DNA from: Plectrocnemia conspersa
Lineage: Eukaryota; Arthropoda; Insecta; Trichoptera; Polycentropodidae
Length of the DNA stretch: 64,000 nucleotides
Assembly (NCBI GenBank): GCA_009617715.1
Contig: VTFK01000039.1
Coordinates: 1,020,735 to 1,084,734 of the forward strand
Direction: 5' to 3'
In this document: positions 13,961 to 27,130 of the stretch, in pieces
Layout: each line of letters opens with the position of its first letter
Position numbering within the stretch: position 1 is the stretch's first letter
Program-made: the position numbers and the translations under genes
Notes under the pieces: generated by a model
The model's database searches: none
The model's input: only the letters and a program-made list of their open reading frames with translations
What the model was told of the DNA's origin: nothing

Positions 13961-16394
13961 GCGTATTCATTTCACGTATATTTTAATTTATCTCTCTCAT
14001 CATATATTCTTCATACAGGTGTACAGTTGTACGTTTCCGTTTTCGTTATCCCTTTGACGCGGGATTTTTCAGCGTAATTTTTCAGTGGTTACGAATCGTT
14101 GGAATTGTTTTGAAATAAAATCTAGAATCTTGAGGGATTTTTACGATATTTTTTTAGTATTCGAAACTGAATATTCGTCGTGATTTTCCTGGAAATTATG
14201 TTTGAAAAATGTTTTTCAAAAATAAATATTTTTTGGATCCAAGGCTAGGCATAATTTACCAATTCCTGTTTAGTAGCAAGTAATGATTAGGGTTAGCAAG
14301 ATAAACTAATCCAATCTGTATGTTTCAAAATTGCACCGAATAATTAAAACGAAAACTAAAACTGTGTAATTTAATTAAAATCTGAAGACCCGTCGGCTAA
14401 TAACCCATTCAGTGCCTGTAGCTTTCCGGAACGTTTACGGTACCGAGGGTTAATAAGGTACAGAGAGATATACGAACGTCCTGTGCTGCTCATCCCTGAT
14501 TAAGTGCGAGAGCAGGCAGGTAGGTGGGATCCGTGACTGAAATCGCAATCAAAGCCTTCGCGAGTGTCGCATGCTCGGCAATTGTTTTCGCCGGGGCGGA
14601 ACGTGTTAAAGCTCAAAGCTCACCGAGACAGGAAAGCCGTGGGTGGAAAGCTCGTTCAATCGAGTTACATCCGTTTTATGGTGGGTGGATAAAAAAAGGT
14701 TTCATCAAGTGATGAAAGTAGTGGTTATTAAGATAGGGAGCAGCTATAAAAATAAAGCTTGTTAATCGAAATGAAAAGTTGACGAAAAAACATATGTGTC
14801 GCTAGCTTTACTAGTTCATACACACACACATCCCTTTTCTATCTCATACATATAAATCTTTAAACATTCTTATATATGATAATTTAATATTATTATTTTA
14901 TTATTTAACAGAATTATAATTCTGTTATATAATAAAAAAATATAATTAAGTCATGAAAAATGTTACGAAAATACTTTTTAAAATCAAAATATTAGGATCT
15001 TGCACCCAAATCTAATTTCCTATTCTTACTGAACCATTCAATCCTAGACCATAATATTTTCAATTGATTTTTAACCCATATGTATGACGCAAACGTCGAT
15101 ATTCTTATATGGCTCTTCGACGCAAATACATAATATTAAAAACATAAAAATAATTAGCAAATAATTTTTTTTTAATATAATTTTACTCATTTTAAATTTT
15201 ATTAGCTACCTGGAGAACCTTTGCCCTTTGGACAAACTTAAAAAACTTCTTTGCGAGTAGTTTTATTATCATGTTTTAAATATTTATTTTTACACTAGTC
15301 TTGACGCTTCATCAAGAATGAACCACTTTAAACTAATTAACAATAATTATATACAAAAGTTTATGTAAGTAAATACATGTACTATATGTTATGTTACATG
15401 TACAACTTGGAAGAAAATAACATGCAAATTAGTACGATCCTTGTGCTTGATGTGTGCTGAAGAGTTTTTATGTGAGGTACTAATTTATTCCGTTTTAATC
15501 TTAAATCTCAATAGTTTTGTTAATATCAAATCATTTACAGCATCATTTGATTATGATGATGGAAATAGGAATTCTTGCTAAGCTTGTCATAATTAAATAT
15601 TTTGTTTCTCTTTCGACACAAAGACACGCCATTATATTTCATTTAACATATTTATTTTTTAGTAAAAATATATCAAATAACTCTTAACAATAAACTGATT
15701 TGAAAAATGTCATTTTAGGTTTGTCAATTAAAACTTACTGAAAATATAGTTCTATGAACAATCCATGGCATTTTTTCTGCCACATCCAACTTATTTTGTT
15801 ATGGAGTGTTCAGCATTTTTATTCTCACAAAATTGTTTGAAGATACAGTCACATTTGACATTTGCTTCGATAAAGTTAATATATATTTTATAATTTAAAG
15901 TAATATCTCATTTAGGTAAGGTGAAAGCTTTTTGGAAATTACATTTTCTCTGTGAATAGCACAATGTACAAACAACATATCTGAGTTGTCATCCTTCATT
16001 ACTTTTTAACAATCATCTTAGTACAACCACCATCTGCAGCACATGGTGGTATAGTTTTTATTAAGTTGACTGGCCTGATTAATTCCTCCCTTACAGTATG
16101 ATTTGTTACAGAATAAGCTATGAACAAAGAGGTTTCTTAAGTTTTTAAGTTTATCCAAAGATCAAAAGTTGTCCAGGTAGCTAATTCTATATTTTTTATT
16201 AATTTTGCAGAAAACATTTTTTTTATTAATTTTGCGCATGAGGGTTAGGTTAGGTTATATATTATACTCAAGTATAATTAAAATTAGTTATTAAGCCTTA
16301 AACAGAGACTTCATCTTGGCTTTATAGTATTTCATTAAATGACATGCATTTTATGGACAAATTCATATTAAAACATTTTAATAAAATATTACGA
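13961..16394. other. AT-rich stretch with a GC-rich island at 14.39-14.74 kb
   Basis: The island starts around the AGACCCGTCGGCTAA block and runs to about 14740. It has a 62-codon frame (14524-14712) that I do not recognise and that starts with a non-ATG codon. No gene model is supported. It may be a conserved regulatory region. Confidence 0.35.
16244..16262 (+). repeat. Short GGTTAGG-like run
   Basis: The sequence reads AGGGTTAGGTTAGGTTATA, about three units of the insect telomere-type TTAGG motif with an extra T. Such short runs also occur at 8069-8090 and 16961-16980, so this is a dispersed motif and not a telomere. Confidence 0.5.
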
Positions 16395-17245
16395 CACAAT
16401 ATGTAAGAATCGAATGAAGCATATTTAAACCGAATTTTGAGCAATAGGAGAGCGTAAAAAACAATTTCCTTCTCAGAAGTCAAAAATCCACATCAAAAGC
16501 AATAAAATCGTGCCGTCGCAGTGAAAAAGCTCGGTTATTTAGCGCTCATATATAAATATTTTATTACAATATTACGACTTACAATAAGTAAAAATCGAAT
16601 AAAGTATATCGAAACAGAATTTTGACCAATAGGAGAGCGCAAAACACAATTATCCCTTCTCAGAAAACAAAAATCCACGTCAAAAGCAATAAAATCGTGC
16701 CGTTGCCGTCGTGAATTTTTGCCTTCTGATAAGTGATAATTGTTTTAGCGCCCTCCTACTGACCAAAATTTGATTTGAATATACTTTAACCACCACTCTT
16801 TTATCAGAAGTCAGTAGTTATATCGGTAAGGATCTTATTTTTAAAACATAGTAAAATATCCAAGTGTAGACATTAAAGATACCATGAGAGATGAGTTGCT
16901 TAGTTTGTATTTTGTGCTTGACTTAACGAAAGTTTTAAAACTGTAGTTTTTAATTTTCTTTAGGTTAGGTTTGGGTTAGAACAGCAAATGTACGTTTCGC
17001 AACTGTCAAATTAAATTTCATAGATATTTTAAAGCAGCATATCAGTTTTATTTTATTTTCTCTAATAAAAATATATATCTACTGGTAAAAATGTATTTAA
17101 AATTTACTAGTGAAAATATAACTTTACTAAAAAATACACATTCATTGTAACATTTATATATCGGATGTAAATTAATATTGTTAGGTATGTAAATGTATAT
17201 ATTACTACGTGTAGAAAAGTTGAAATAATATAATTTTACTAGCAT
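16395..17245. repeat. Interspersed repeat with palindromic core, copy B
   Basis: This is the counterpart of 7495-8365. Here the left palindrome arm is present twice in direct orientation (about 16400-16530 and 16590-16710), and only the second is followed by a shortened right arm (16711-16790). That suggests an internal duplication followed by loss of part of the hairpin. The downstream half (GAGATGAGTTG to ATCGGATGTAAAT) matches copy A in order. Confidence 0.6.
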
Positions 17246-19521
17246 CTGTCAGATAAATTTAATTTCACTATTAAAAATATAAATGTATTTCAATATGATT
17301 TCACTGAAATTACTTATTAAAAAAAATAGGATAGATTCGGCACCTTTCTTTAAGAGATAATTCATAGTTTAGAATCGGAGACGTCATTTCATTTTTTTTT
17401 TAATTATTTATATTTTATTAAATAACATGAATCTCGCAAAATCCTCCCCCCCTCTTTAAATGTTGTCTCTGGCTATACAGAATGTAATAAGGACTCTCAA
17501 ATACATGAATTAAATATAACATACATATGCATTAGGATTGCCCTCTTTTACTCGAAAAATTAGGGTTGCAATATCAAAAAATATTTTTGACAAAACGTAA
17601 CAAGCTTATGATTTGCGCATTGCCTCCCAAAACATTAAAATGCCCCCCAGAGGGGGGGGGGGCGTGCGCCACACGTTAAGAAACTGTGTCTAGAATATTA
17701 TTTGCTTATTTATTGATATAAATATATATTTGTTAATATGTAAATTCATATAATTATAGTAAATATTAGTCTATAAAAAATAGCGATAATTAAATGCCAA
17801 TAGGTGAAATTTAACGCTATTACAGAAAATATATGATAATGAGTTTTAATTTATATGATTTATACGTAAAGTTTGACAGTGAATGGATATATTTAGAGCG
17901 AATCAAATTTAAAACAAAACCTTTAATTTACCAGTAGAGAAAAACACAATCATCTAAATGTATTTGGGGGTGTAAAAAACAAGGGTTCAACGCTCGTTTT
18001 TGCGGTTAAGCCAAACTCAATAACGTTCTAAACCGTTTCAATAAACAAAAGTAATTGAAACGATAACGTCTGTTCAATATTTCACAAAACAATTACACGC
18101 TTCACTTTGCATTCATTTCTAACCCTCATATTAAAAATCCTATTCAAAATAAAGTAAAGCAAAAAGGTATATATTACTATAAAAGATAATATATTTAAAT
18201 CTGCAGTTAGATAAGAGTCTTTAAAATAAAAATATATTATTTATAGAAGTATATAACGTGTAGTGTTATCTTAGAGAGAGAAAATGAATAATGTCTTCAT
18301 AATTGGAAAACGGCTGACGCGATATGCCTGAAGGTAATTATCCAGTTCTTCAGACATATTACGCGGAAGAAAAGCGACAGCGTGTAAAAGCTTGTAGTTT
18401 AAGCTAACAAGGAAGGAACAAAAGTACGAGAAAAATCTCTCATGAAATGGATGAGATATTTCAAAACAATAAAAAAAATCACCAGAGATGAGAACCATAA
18501 AAATCCAGCAGCGAATTAATCCCGATGCTCAACAACGAAGTTCTTAAGTAAAAATCGATTTTATTTTATAGATTAAATCTAAAAATAAACATAGTATCCT
18601 AACGTTCACTTGTAGTTTACTTTACGAGTGTTTTCCAAACAAAGCTAATTTAAAATATATCTTTTCGCCAAGGGAACATGGTGCAAATATTTCATTATTT
18701 CTGCGCAAACTCTACCCGCGCTACAAAGTATTTGCAAAGTTACGCATCGTAAGCTCAAAAACTCGTATATATTTTTAGAACTGTTTCCCGGTTGTGTTCA
18801 TTTCGTCTCCATAAATTATTATTACGCAATGAATGTCTGTTGTGTACATATTTTTTGCAAATGTAAAATCTGGAAGCTTCCGTGGCTTATTGCTTGTTGC
18901 ATAATTTTCCGCTAAAAGTAAATTATATAGGCATATTTTTATTTTTGAAGGACCTTCATAGCTAATGCAGGCGAAGGCAAACAATTTTTTAAAGCTATTG
19001 TTGGAATGTATACAATGTGTCACAAAAAAATATGGGACGAAGTAAACGTTTTTTTTTTTGAATCGGCCGAAACAATAACCAAAATAAATCATTGCATATA
19101 AAAAAATAATTTATAAATTTTTTTTTTTAATTTAAATTATAAATTTTAAATATTTTATGTATTATGTATCAAAGGTATCAAATGTCACGTTTTTTTTTAA
19201 ATATATTTTTATACACCTAATTTCAAAAATGTATATGTTATCTACAATGATAAAAAAAATAAGGGTTTGGGTTTCAAAAAAAATATGAATTTTTTAAAAA
19301 AATTTTTTTTTTTTAATTAATTTTTATTAAAAAAAAAAAAATTTCAAAATATTTAAAAACAAATATAAACGTCTAATTCCCAAATTGTTTATCAAATTAT
19401 CTTATAACGGAATAGTAGGTTTGGTTTTGGACTATTTGAATATTCATTTGCAATGATACTGAGATTTTCAATACCGGTATTACCGAGAGAAAAACAGTCA
19501 ACACTGGTATTACCGGTATTG
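17246..19521. other. AT-rich stretch, possible hAT-like edge at 17.64-17.70 kb
   Basis: A G-run followed by GCGTGCGCCACACGTTAAGAAACTGTG (about 17650-17690) looks like the end of an hAT-type element, whose ends often read as the complement of CAGTGGTTCTTAAC. I could not find a matching second end. The rest has no recognisable gene. Confidence 0.3.
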
Positions 19522-19525
19522 ACCA
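19470..19525. repeat. Repeated ACCGGTATT motif
   Basis: AATACCGGTATTACCG (19471-19486) and GGTATTACCGGTATTGAC (about 19506-19523) repeat a palindromic ACCGGT-centred word immediately left of the foldback element. GGTATTGAC recurs on its right side, so part of this is the target sequence. Confidence 0.5.
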
Positions 19526-19678
19526 GACGCGTACGGTGAGATACGTTTTCTTTCGCTCGCTCGCGTGTTAAGTGACGAGAGTAAATGAGAGACGAGGGCG
19601 TGTGTTACATGCGGTCCGCACGCCACTATCTCTCACTTACTCTCGAAAAGGAATATATCTCACCGTAAGCGCCTGGTA
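19522..19678. mobile_element. Foldback MITE-like element
   Basis: The arms start ACCAGACGCGTACGGTGAGATA on the left and end with TATCTCACCGTAAGCGCCTGGT on the right, 20 of 22 positions complementary. Inner sequence shows further partial complementarity. TATTG-containing sequence flanks both sides and may be a target duplication. The core is related to part of the element at 3517-4600. It encodes nothing. Confidence 0.55.
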
Positions 19679-20001
19679 TTGACATTATTATTTGGTAATA
19701 AAAAACCGAAAAAATAATCCGAGTACCGCTCGCTTGTTTCATCGTGTTTATTGATTAGCAAAACAATTATTGTTTTGCTAAATTAAATATTTTAACTATA
19801 TTATTATCCCTTTTAATGCTAAAAATGTTTATATCCAGCACGGGTAATTATGTTTTGTAGAATTTTTTTATTTTATTTTAATTGTTTTTTTATTAAGCCC
19901 TGGATTTATAGGTTTGTAAATCATTTCGTAAATAGTTCACTTTTACTTGTTCCATTTTTAACGTTTTTATATTTAATTAATATTTATTTTTTGTGTTGCA
20001 G

Positions 20002-20151
20002 CGTATTGAGAAACCATTCCTGGAATCCGTGGAGAACACTCTTGGGGATCGCTACACTGCCAACGTCGAAAGTATCTACAAAATTACTATAAAGTTTATC
20101 ATAGAGACATTGATATACGGTTTCGAAAACGCTCCGCCGACGCCCACGTGA
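20002..20151 (+). CDS. Probable last exon of a globin-like gene
   Basis: A polypyrimidine tract and GTTGCAG acceptor (ending 20001) precede a 50-codon frame that starts CGT ATT GAG and ends with TGA (20149-20151). The peptide contains LGDRYTANVESIYKITIKF, then FIIETLIYGFE. This resembles the end of helix G and helix H of an animal globin (spaced hydrophobics, a Y/W about nine residues after the YT turn), followed by a short tail APPTPT. Codon use is balanced, unlike translated AT-rich DNA. A competing frame across the same exon ends earlier and looks random. AATAAA at 20195-20200 supports a 3' end here. No upstream globin exon was found in this window, so the preceding intron would be very long or the exons lie to the left. 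The globin call rests on pattern only. Confidence 0.45.
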   Translation, partial: RIEKPFLESVENTLGDRYTANVESIYKITIKFIIETLIYGFENAPPTPT

Positions 20152-20194
20152 ATTTTTTTAGCACGTGAAACAAGGCGATCGATGACTGTTGAAA

Positions 20195-20200
20195 AATAAA
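20195..20200 (+). terminator. Polyadenylation signal for the globin-like exon
   Basis: AATAAA lies 44 bases after the stop codon of the exon ending at 20151, a usual distance for a short insect 3' UTR. Confidence 0.4.
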
Positions 20201-20204
20201 ATAA

Positions 20205-21585
20205 AAAGCAGAATCAATTTGTATACATTATTAATAAAAAAACGAATCAACGTAAATAAATTATTATTATAAAGAAAAATAAACGTACGACCAATTCGTA
20301 AAACAAAATGGCGGGTCGAGCGGCGGCCATTTTTATAATGGAATGAAAAAAGTGTCAATTTAATAAAAAATATATGTTTTATTTTAATATTTTACGATGA
20401 CAAAAATGCTTTTCGCTTTTCGGTTTATTTTTGTACATACCTACGTCTTTATTAACATATAAAATATATAAATTATACATTCACGTAAATGTTAAATGTA
20501 TTGTGATGCCTTATGATATTTCACTATATAATATAAAATATTCATACTGTCAGTATTGTCAGTCAATTGAAACCCTAGTCAGAGAATCAGGAACAATTAT
20601 AATATTTTTATTTAAATCGACCATAAATTAACGTGTAATAAAAAAATATATTTTGTACGTGATGCGAGCTTTATGGGAGGAGAAAGCTTTGATCATACAC
20701 GCGTATGAATATAATATATGAGCTTTTTGTGTTAAGGTGTAAATGCGCCGCCACCGGGTGTTTCCAAAGTGCGTTTAGAATCGTCCGGTGTTTATAATTT
20801 ATTGTTAAATATATATATTAAAACTATGTAAATGACGCATGTTCGAGTCAAACCGTACCTTCGTGTGTGTACATATTTATCGTAATGATGTTATATATAG
20901 CGCTTGTGTGTATGAAATATAATATGTGTGCGTCTGTGTGTTTTTGAACAAACCGGAGAGGTTCTTTTGTGCAGAGCTTTAAAGCGCAATGTAACGAGCT
21001 TTTCACTTTGAGAGCTCGTATGTATGTATAACGTACTAATACCTGATTTGCTTCTACCGATTCGGGGGAAAAGTGACAGATGCTTTCTGAATAAAATGCT
21101 GCAAATCAAGTTCTTATTATTTCATAAAGTTGGGATCGCTGAAATGCTAAAAAAATTATTGATTTAGATATCAAAAAATTAATTAAATAATATCTACATA
21201 TATATAATTTTAATATTAGATCTTATTTTTAAGATATCATCGATAACTCAAAGTTTTGATTTAACAAAATATAATATGATACAAAGTACATTTTAATTTA
21301 ATTTTAAACTTAGTTTCACCAATCGACGAATCTTAAAGAACGATATGGTAAAGGAAAAATTTATAATGTAATTGAATTAGCAATTTTTTTTTATCTTCTT
21401 GTACAGAATATACTTATTTAAATTAGAGTAATATCTAAAATAATACGTTTTTAAATTATTTTAAATTGAAAAATAAAATAGTTATGTATTTTATTTTTTC
21501 ACATGATTTCACACATTTTTCATTTTGAAACTTAATTTAAATTAATCATTATAATTTTGGACAAAGATATTCTATTACTGTTTTT

Positions 21586-21587
<2 letters not shown>
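20205..21587. other. Non-coding stretch
   Basis: It includes a short inverted repeat around ATGGC..GGCCAT (20308-20330). No gene is seen. Confidence 0.4.

Positions 21588-21664
<77 letters not shown>
21588..21664. repeat. (TA)n microsatellite
   Basis: About 77 bp of uninterrupted TA dinucleotides. The alternating Ile-Tyr frame across it is an artefact of the repeat. Confidence 0.98.
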
Positions 21665-21668
<4 letters not shown>

Positions 21669-24600
21669 TTACCTACAACTTACTAATAAAATATTGTAAT
21701 CTTTTCATTTTTAAATATTACTATTTTTTTTATTTTAATTTATTTTAATTGACTATTTTTTATTTATAGTTACACTATAAAAAATATATATACTAATATA
21801 CTTTATAATATAATATCTTCGTATATTTTGTGTTAAATCTTGATTTTGATATATCTATAACTATAGTTGAAATATTAAATAAATTTAATAATACTAAACG
21901 TAACATATTCCATTGATTCTAATTTATTTTTTAATAATATATTAGAATGAATCATTATTTTTGCAACCATTTATATATATATAATATATATATACAATTT
22001 AAAAAAATATTTGATTTTTTCTTAGTATTTAATAAATAAAAACAGTATAGAAAAATTTATTAAAATTTTAGTAGCTAATATTATATAGTACATATAAAAT
22101 ATTATTTAAAATATCGCAAAAAAATATTATTCATTCGATTATATTCAATATAAATAGAATATAATATAAAAGTCACATAAATATTTTATACATATTTTGT
22201 GTCGTATGATATTATTTATGAGGCGTTTTATCACTATCTGACCCTAGGTTGAATTTCGTTCATTTTTTCCAATACAAAATCTCATATGATATTCAAAGCA
22301 GGTTCAGAGCATTGTGACCCAACTTTATACATATCGTTAGATGGTTCTCAAGTATCAGTTTCACGTGTCCATCGTTAGTGATGGATACAATTTCTTTTAT
22401 ATTTATTAAGAGCTTCAAATCGAAAAATATCCGGTTTCGAGAGGTTTCAAGAATACAAGAAGTTCAGTTCAATCTCGTTAAAGTCACGTTTAAATGTGGT
22501 TTGACTATTTTGACACTATAATTCGCTTGAAAAAAGATTTTACGAATGAAATATGTACATAAAAAGACGGTTTGAAAAGTAAACTCAGCTTATCTTTTAT
22601 TTAGTTTGTTTATAAAATAATATTAAATAAAATGATTTAGGCAATGCACTAGAAATGCGTAAAATTTTCAGTTTTTTTTTATATTAAGCGCATTATTCTT
22701 ACAGACGATTACTTTTCATGTAAAATAATTTGTTGCTTAGCTGAGAACTTTTCAATACGTCCCTGTAGAATAAAAGTCAGAAGAAAGCGCATTTAAAGCT
22801 TATTGCCGTTCACGAAAGCGCGAAAGCTTCATCCTGTGTGGAAATGAAGCTTCCGCCTCTTCGTTACCAGATCGAAAAATATGTATATACATAAAAATAT
22901 GTGTATAAAATATATTTAAATAATTGTGCTATAATAAATATGTAACATATAAATGGTCATATCGAAATATTAAAAAAGTAATTCATAATATATTAAAAAT
23001 ATATTGTATGTTTTTTTATTGTGGGTTGATTTAATTTTTAAAAGCACATATTTATTAATTTATTAAAAATAAAATAGAAAACTATTACAAGCTTTTTAAA
23101 GTATTTAAAAACACAATAATGATTCAAGTGAAATTATTTGTTAAATGAATGATTAATTTATTATATGCCAAAGTAGAACATATAGCGCTTATATATTATA
23201 TAATACAATATAAAGCATCATAAAACATACTATATGTTATGATTATTACGTATTATTTAAGATTTAGCAATGAATGTTATTACACAAATATTAGTTTCTA
23301 GTTACTTTTATTGGAGCATTAACATATATATTATTATTATTATATACTATTACATATGTAATAGATACATATTTAAAATACATATTTAAAAATTATTTAT
23401 ATGTGTGTAAATGTACATAATCAATTTTGGTAAAGCTAATTCTAACGTTGTTATATATAATATGTAAAAGAAGCATATAAAAAACATTGTATAATTTTAA
23501 TGCTCCAATAAAATTAAATTTAATAATATTATATATACATATGTATGTAAATGTTTAGCATGATGGCGATTATGTATTTTAATATTAATATTTGTAAGTA
23601 TGAAAATATATATATACCATATACACATATAGATGTTACTGAATATTCATGTGTAATGTCGGTGTATGTATGTATGTATGTGCTGAATAAATAAAAAAAC
23701 ATATATAGGAGAACTTTTATAGTTGAAAAATCGAAAGACTCGACTTTTGTAGTACGACTCGGAAAAATGTTATGAAAACAATTTTGTATTGTTTTTTTTT
23801 TATTATTATTTTTCGAAAGCACTTCTATGAAACGTAAATACATGGGCAAACAGTGTTTCATAATCTTTCATTTTACGTCCCCATAATTTACGAGAGATAT
23901 AAACCCTTGATAAAAAATTTGAAATTCTAATTAGCTATAAAGACTTTTATTACTGTACGCAAAAGAAATCCACTTGTATAATGCCTCAAAATTTGAGGCT
24001 AACATTAATAATTACACGAAAAAGCACAGAATTCTCACAGCTTTCATAAAGAGCAAATATCTATATATATAAATAAAAGATAGATTAACCCGTCTCCAAA
24101 AGCGGGCCACACATGTAATATTTACACAACAATGAAAGAAAGATCTAGCACCCGTAAGTACCGCAAAACTACTCTTTGTTTGGAAAGGACGCGCGCTAGA
24201 AAACACCTGCTACTGCATACATTATTATTTTTCTTGTGTCCAAAATCAATGTACTTGACTGGAAAACAGCCTTATCCGCGATTTGTTAGAGCTGCCTGGA
24301 ACCAGCATTATAAAAGGTGTGACAAGGAGTCGCAGCAGCAAAAATAAGCAAAGACGAGTTATGAGACTTTATCGACACGTCACGATATATCCCAGCTGTG
24401 CTACGAAATCACAGCCGACAATAATACAACTCGACACGCCAGCGAAAACTCTCCGACTTCCAAGGTCTGCCATTTCAACTCCACGGCATATTATTTCTCT
24501 ATATATGTTATAATTTATTTATGTTATTAAGATAAACTGCTACACACTCACACAAAATCATATTCATTCAGCCTCAAAACCCGAAAGCTAAAATAATTAT

Positions 24601-25144
24601 ATCTGTAATGCGTAACTATCAATAAAAACAAAAAAAAAAAAAGGGTGATTAACTGACACAATCTAAATACCACAAAATCTCTTTTCACCCATTTCCAACA
24701 TGTTTATCTTTTCACACATCAAAATATGCTCATGCTAATGGAAGGGTTTTTATGTAAATATGTTACATGCTAAAATATCTCACATACATGGATATATACA
24801 ATCCGCGATAGGTAAACACGTTTTTGAAACGATTTCCAGGAAATTGGATTGCAAAAATGGACCCCGAATATGGATGTATCGTTATAGCTCGTGGCTGTAA
24901 CGATGGGTCGTTATGGCCATAAAATATCAAAAGATCCATGAATTTATATGTTAAACTAATAAAATAATAATCAAATCAAGCATGATAAAATTTAAGTACA
25001 AAGGAGCTCGGTAGAAATGCTAAAAGCGCCAAATAACATTTCTATTTAGCTAAAATATACAAGGGTTTATTTATTTGCCATTCAAAGTAACGTCAAATAA
25101 TGAACTTCAAGTTAAAGTTAGCTGTGGTTATAAATTGTGTTTTC
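21665..25144. other. AT-rich stretch without recognisable gene
   Basis: Patches at 22240-22560, 22780-22870 and 24120-24510 are less AT-rich and carry short frames (up to 76 codons) that I do not recognise. No splice-supported exon was found. The patches could be conserved regulatory DNA. Confidence 0.4.
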
Positions 25145-25188
25145 GACCATCGTGGCGCATTGGGGTAACCTGTTAGGCCACGATGGTC
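25145..25188 (+). repeat. Perfect 12-bp stem hairpin with tRNA box-A-like word
   Basis: GACCATCGTGGC (25145-25156) and GCCACGATGGTC (25177-25188) are exact inverse complements around a 20-nt loop. The stretch TGGCGCATTGGG matches the tRNA promoter box A pattern TRGYNNANNNGG. No box B follows, so a SINE head is possible but unproven. Confidence 0.5.
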
Positions 25189-26999
25189 TTAATTTAATCT
25201 AAAAAAATAAAAATAAAATAAAATAAATAGCAAATCATAATATATTCCATATGATTACTAGTGATAGTAACGACTATAAATATTAGCAATACTCTTTTTA
25301 AAAACAAAGATAGTCTTGTGTAGTCTTCAATGGAGGCGTCCGGCTAAGGACAAGAGATTAGAAAATAAGTCAATAAATAATACATATATTATATCATTTT
25401 ACTATTGTTATTTTTGTTTTTCATTAATTATGTTTTTTTTTTTTTTTATATGTTATTTTAAAATTTAATAATAAATATTTCAAGTGTACATTTTGTATTT
25501 TTTCTAAACGTATACGTAATATATACATCATTATAATGTATTTAATTGTAATCGCGGAATGGGTTAATTTTTATTAATTTTCATGCGTAATTATATAAAT
25601 GAAGAAATAAAAAACGCTGCTATTGCAATATTGTTAAAATAATAATTCAAAATGTACAAACAGATTAAAAAAATATTATTCAATAATACTTTGAAAGGTA
25701 AAATAGAAAATAAATATTTTTTAATGAATATCAACTATTAAATTTTATATAAAGCGTTATAATTATTTTGTTAAACATATAATATTTTGTTAGTATTATA
25801 TATGTATGTATATGTATGTGTATTTCCTTCCATTAGTATTTTTCAATTAATCGTCGTTTTTAGCAAAAGTATATTATTTTATTCTCTTTGAGACTCGAGT
25901 CTTTGAGACTTTAAACGACTTAGATCCATTTCTCAGAACTTTTGCACACGACCGTTCTACTATACATTCGGGAGTAGTTCCTTTGCCTAATATGTAGTAC
26001 GAGTATTTTGTTTACCAGTTCTTGTTGTTTGAAAGCATAAAGACTAAGCTTAGATTTGCATAGGAAATACATGAAAATTATTTCAATATCTCACTATTTA
26101 TGAATATATGAATAATTTAATAATTTATGATAACATTTGATAAAACATATACATACATTAAGCATTGGACCTCGACTACTTCTATTGACTCTGCTGTACC
26201 CGACCATGTCGAGAATGATCTGTCACAGAGCTCACGTCATTTCGGATCTACCTACTTTACTGGTATACTTGATGGAGTATTAGCTTTTAATGACATACTC
26301 CATGTATGTTTTATACCGCAATAATAAACACCTGGTTACATTTACCATTATATTATTTTACTGTTTAATCTTTAAATTATCGTTAAAATCACAAACATTT
26401 GTATAAATGGAGCTAATTCATAGTTTTGTCGGCAGACAGCAATTTCATCGTTTCGTTTCAGTGATTCTCCGTTTCACGCTATTACAAAAAGATCATCTCG
26501 CTCCATCGTTTTGCTCTGAAAACAGCCACCAGTAGAACTATCTATCTTATCGGAATTTATACTCCTCGGAAAACGTAAAAAGGCTTAACTTTCGCTTAAG
26601 GGTCGGGATAAACTAAGCCCCACTGAACTTATGGTATCATTTAGAATTACCAAGTTACACACGGACCAGCTCATGAATTAATTATTGAATAAACATATTG
26701 GATATGCAGCAGGTACGTGTATAAAATAAGAAATGAATCTCAAAATGTGTATATTACTAAACTAATATTTTGTAATGAAGAAAAATACACAGTGTAGAGT
26801 GACAAGCAAATTATCTAAATGTATAAGTAGATATAACATTATTTCACTAGCTATATTTATTAAGGTATATGTAGTATTGTATGTATGTATATGCTGAATA
26901 GATGAACTACGTATAATCTTATATGTACGTATGGTGATGGGTTGGTAATCATACATAGATTAGCTGCTGCGTGAGATATATTTGAACGTTATAAATTAA
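25189..26999. other. AT-rich stretch
   Basis: A patch at 26165-26325 is GC-richer with a 65-codon frame of unknown identity. It contains an 8-bp stem, TGGAGTAT..ATACTCCA (26274-26303). Nothing else is seen. Confidence 0.35.
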
Positions 27000-27130
27000 T
27001 TAAATTATGCACCTATCGCGGAACGCCAATCAGCGTCACGTCGCTAAACGAAGTTTTTTCTTTCACCGTCTTGCCAGTGTACCGCATATCTCCAGGGTAG
27101 CCAACAAAAATCGGCCCCCACAGTACTCCC
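27000..27130 (-). mobile_element. Edge of a gypsy-type LTR (solo or truncated)
   Basis: Read on the minus strand, an AATAAATTACTAGAGGGAG purine-rich tract is followed by TACTGTGGGGGCCG. This is the arrangement of a polypurine tract next to an LTR start. The same layout (AATTGCTAGGG.. then TG GGGGCC or TGTGG) occurs at 50.6 kb and 60.93 kb, so the three edges belong to related LTR elements. The LTR body continues leftward towards 27000 (GATTTTTGTTGGC..). No coding part is preserved. Confidence 0.45.

Noticed and set aside
16244..16262. Telomere repeat
   Set aside because: There are only about three imperfect units. Such short runs occur elsewhere in the window.
18775..19092. 105-codon minus-strand frame
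   Set aside because: It is rich in Phe, Tyr and Lys as expected from AT-rich DNA, with no domain or promoter context.
21557..21748. 63-codon frame of alternating Ile-Tyr
   Set aside because: It is the translation of the TA microsatellite, not a gene.
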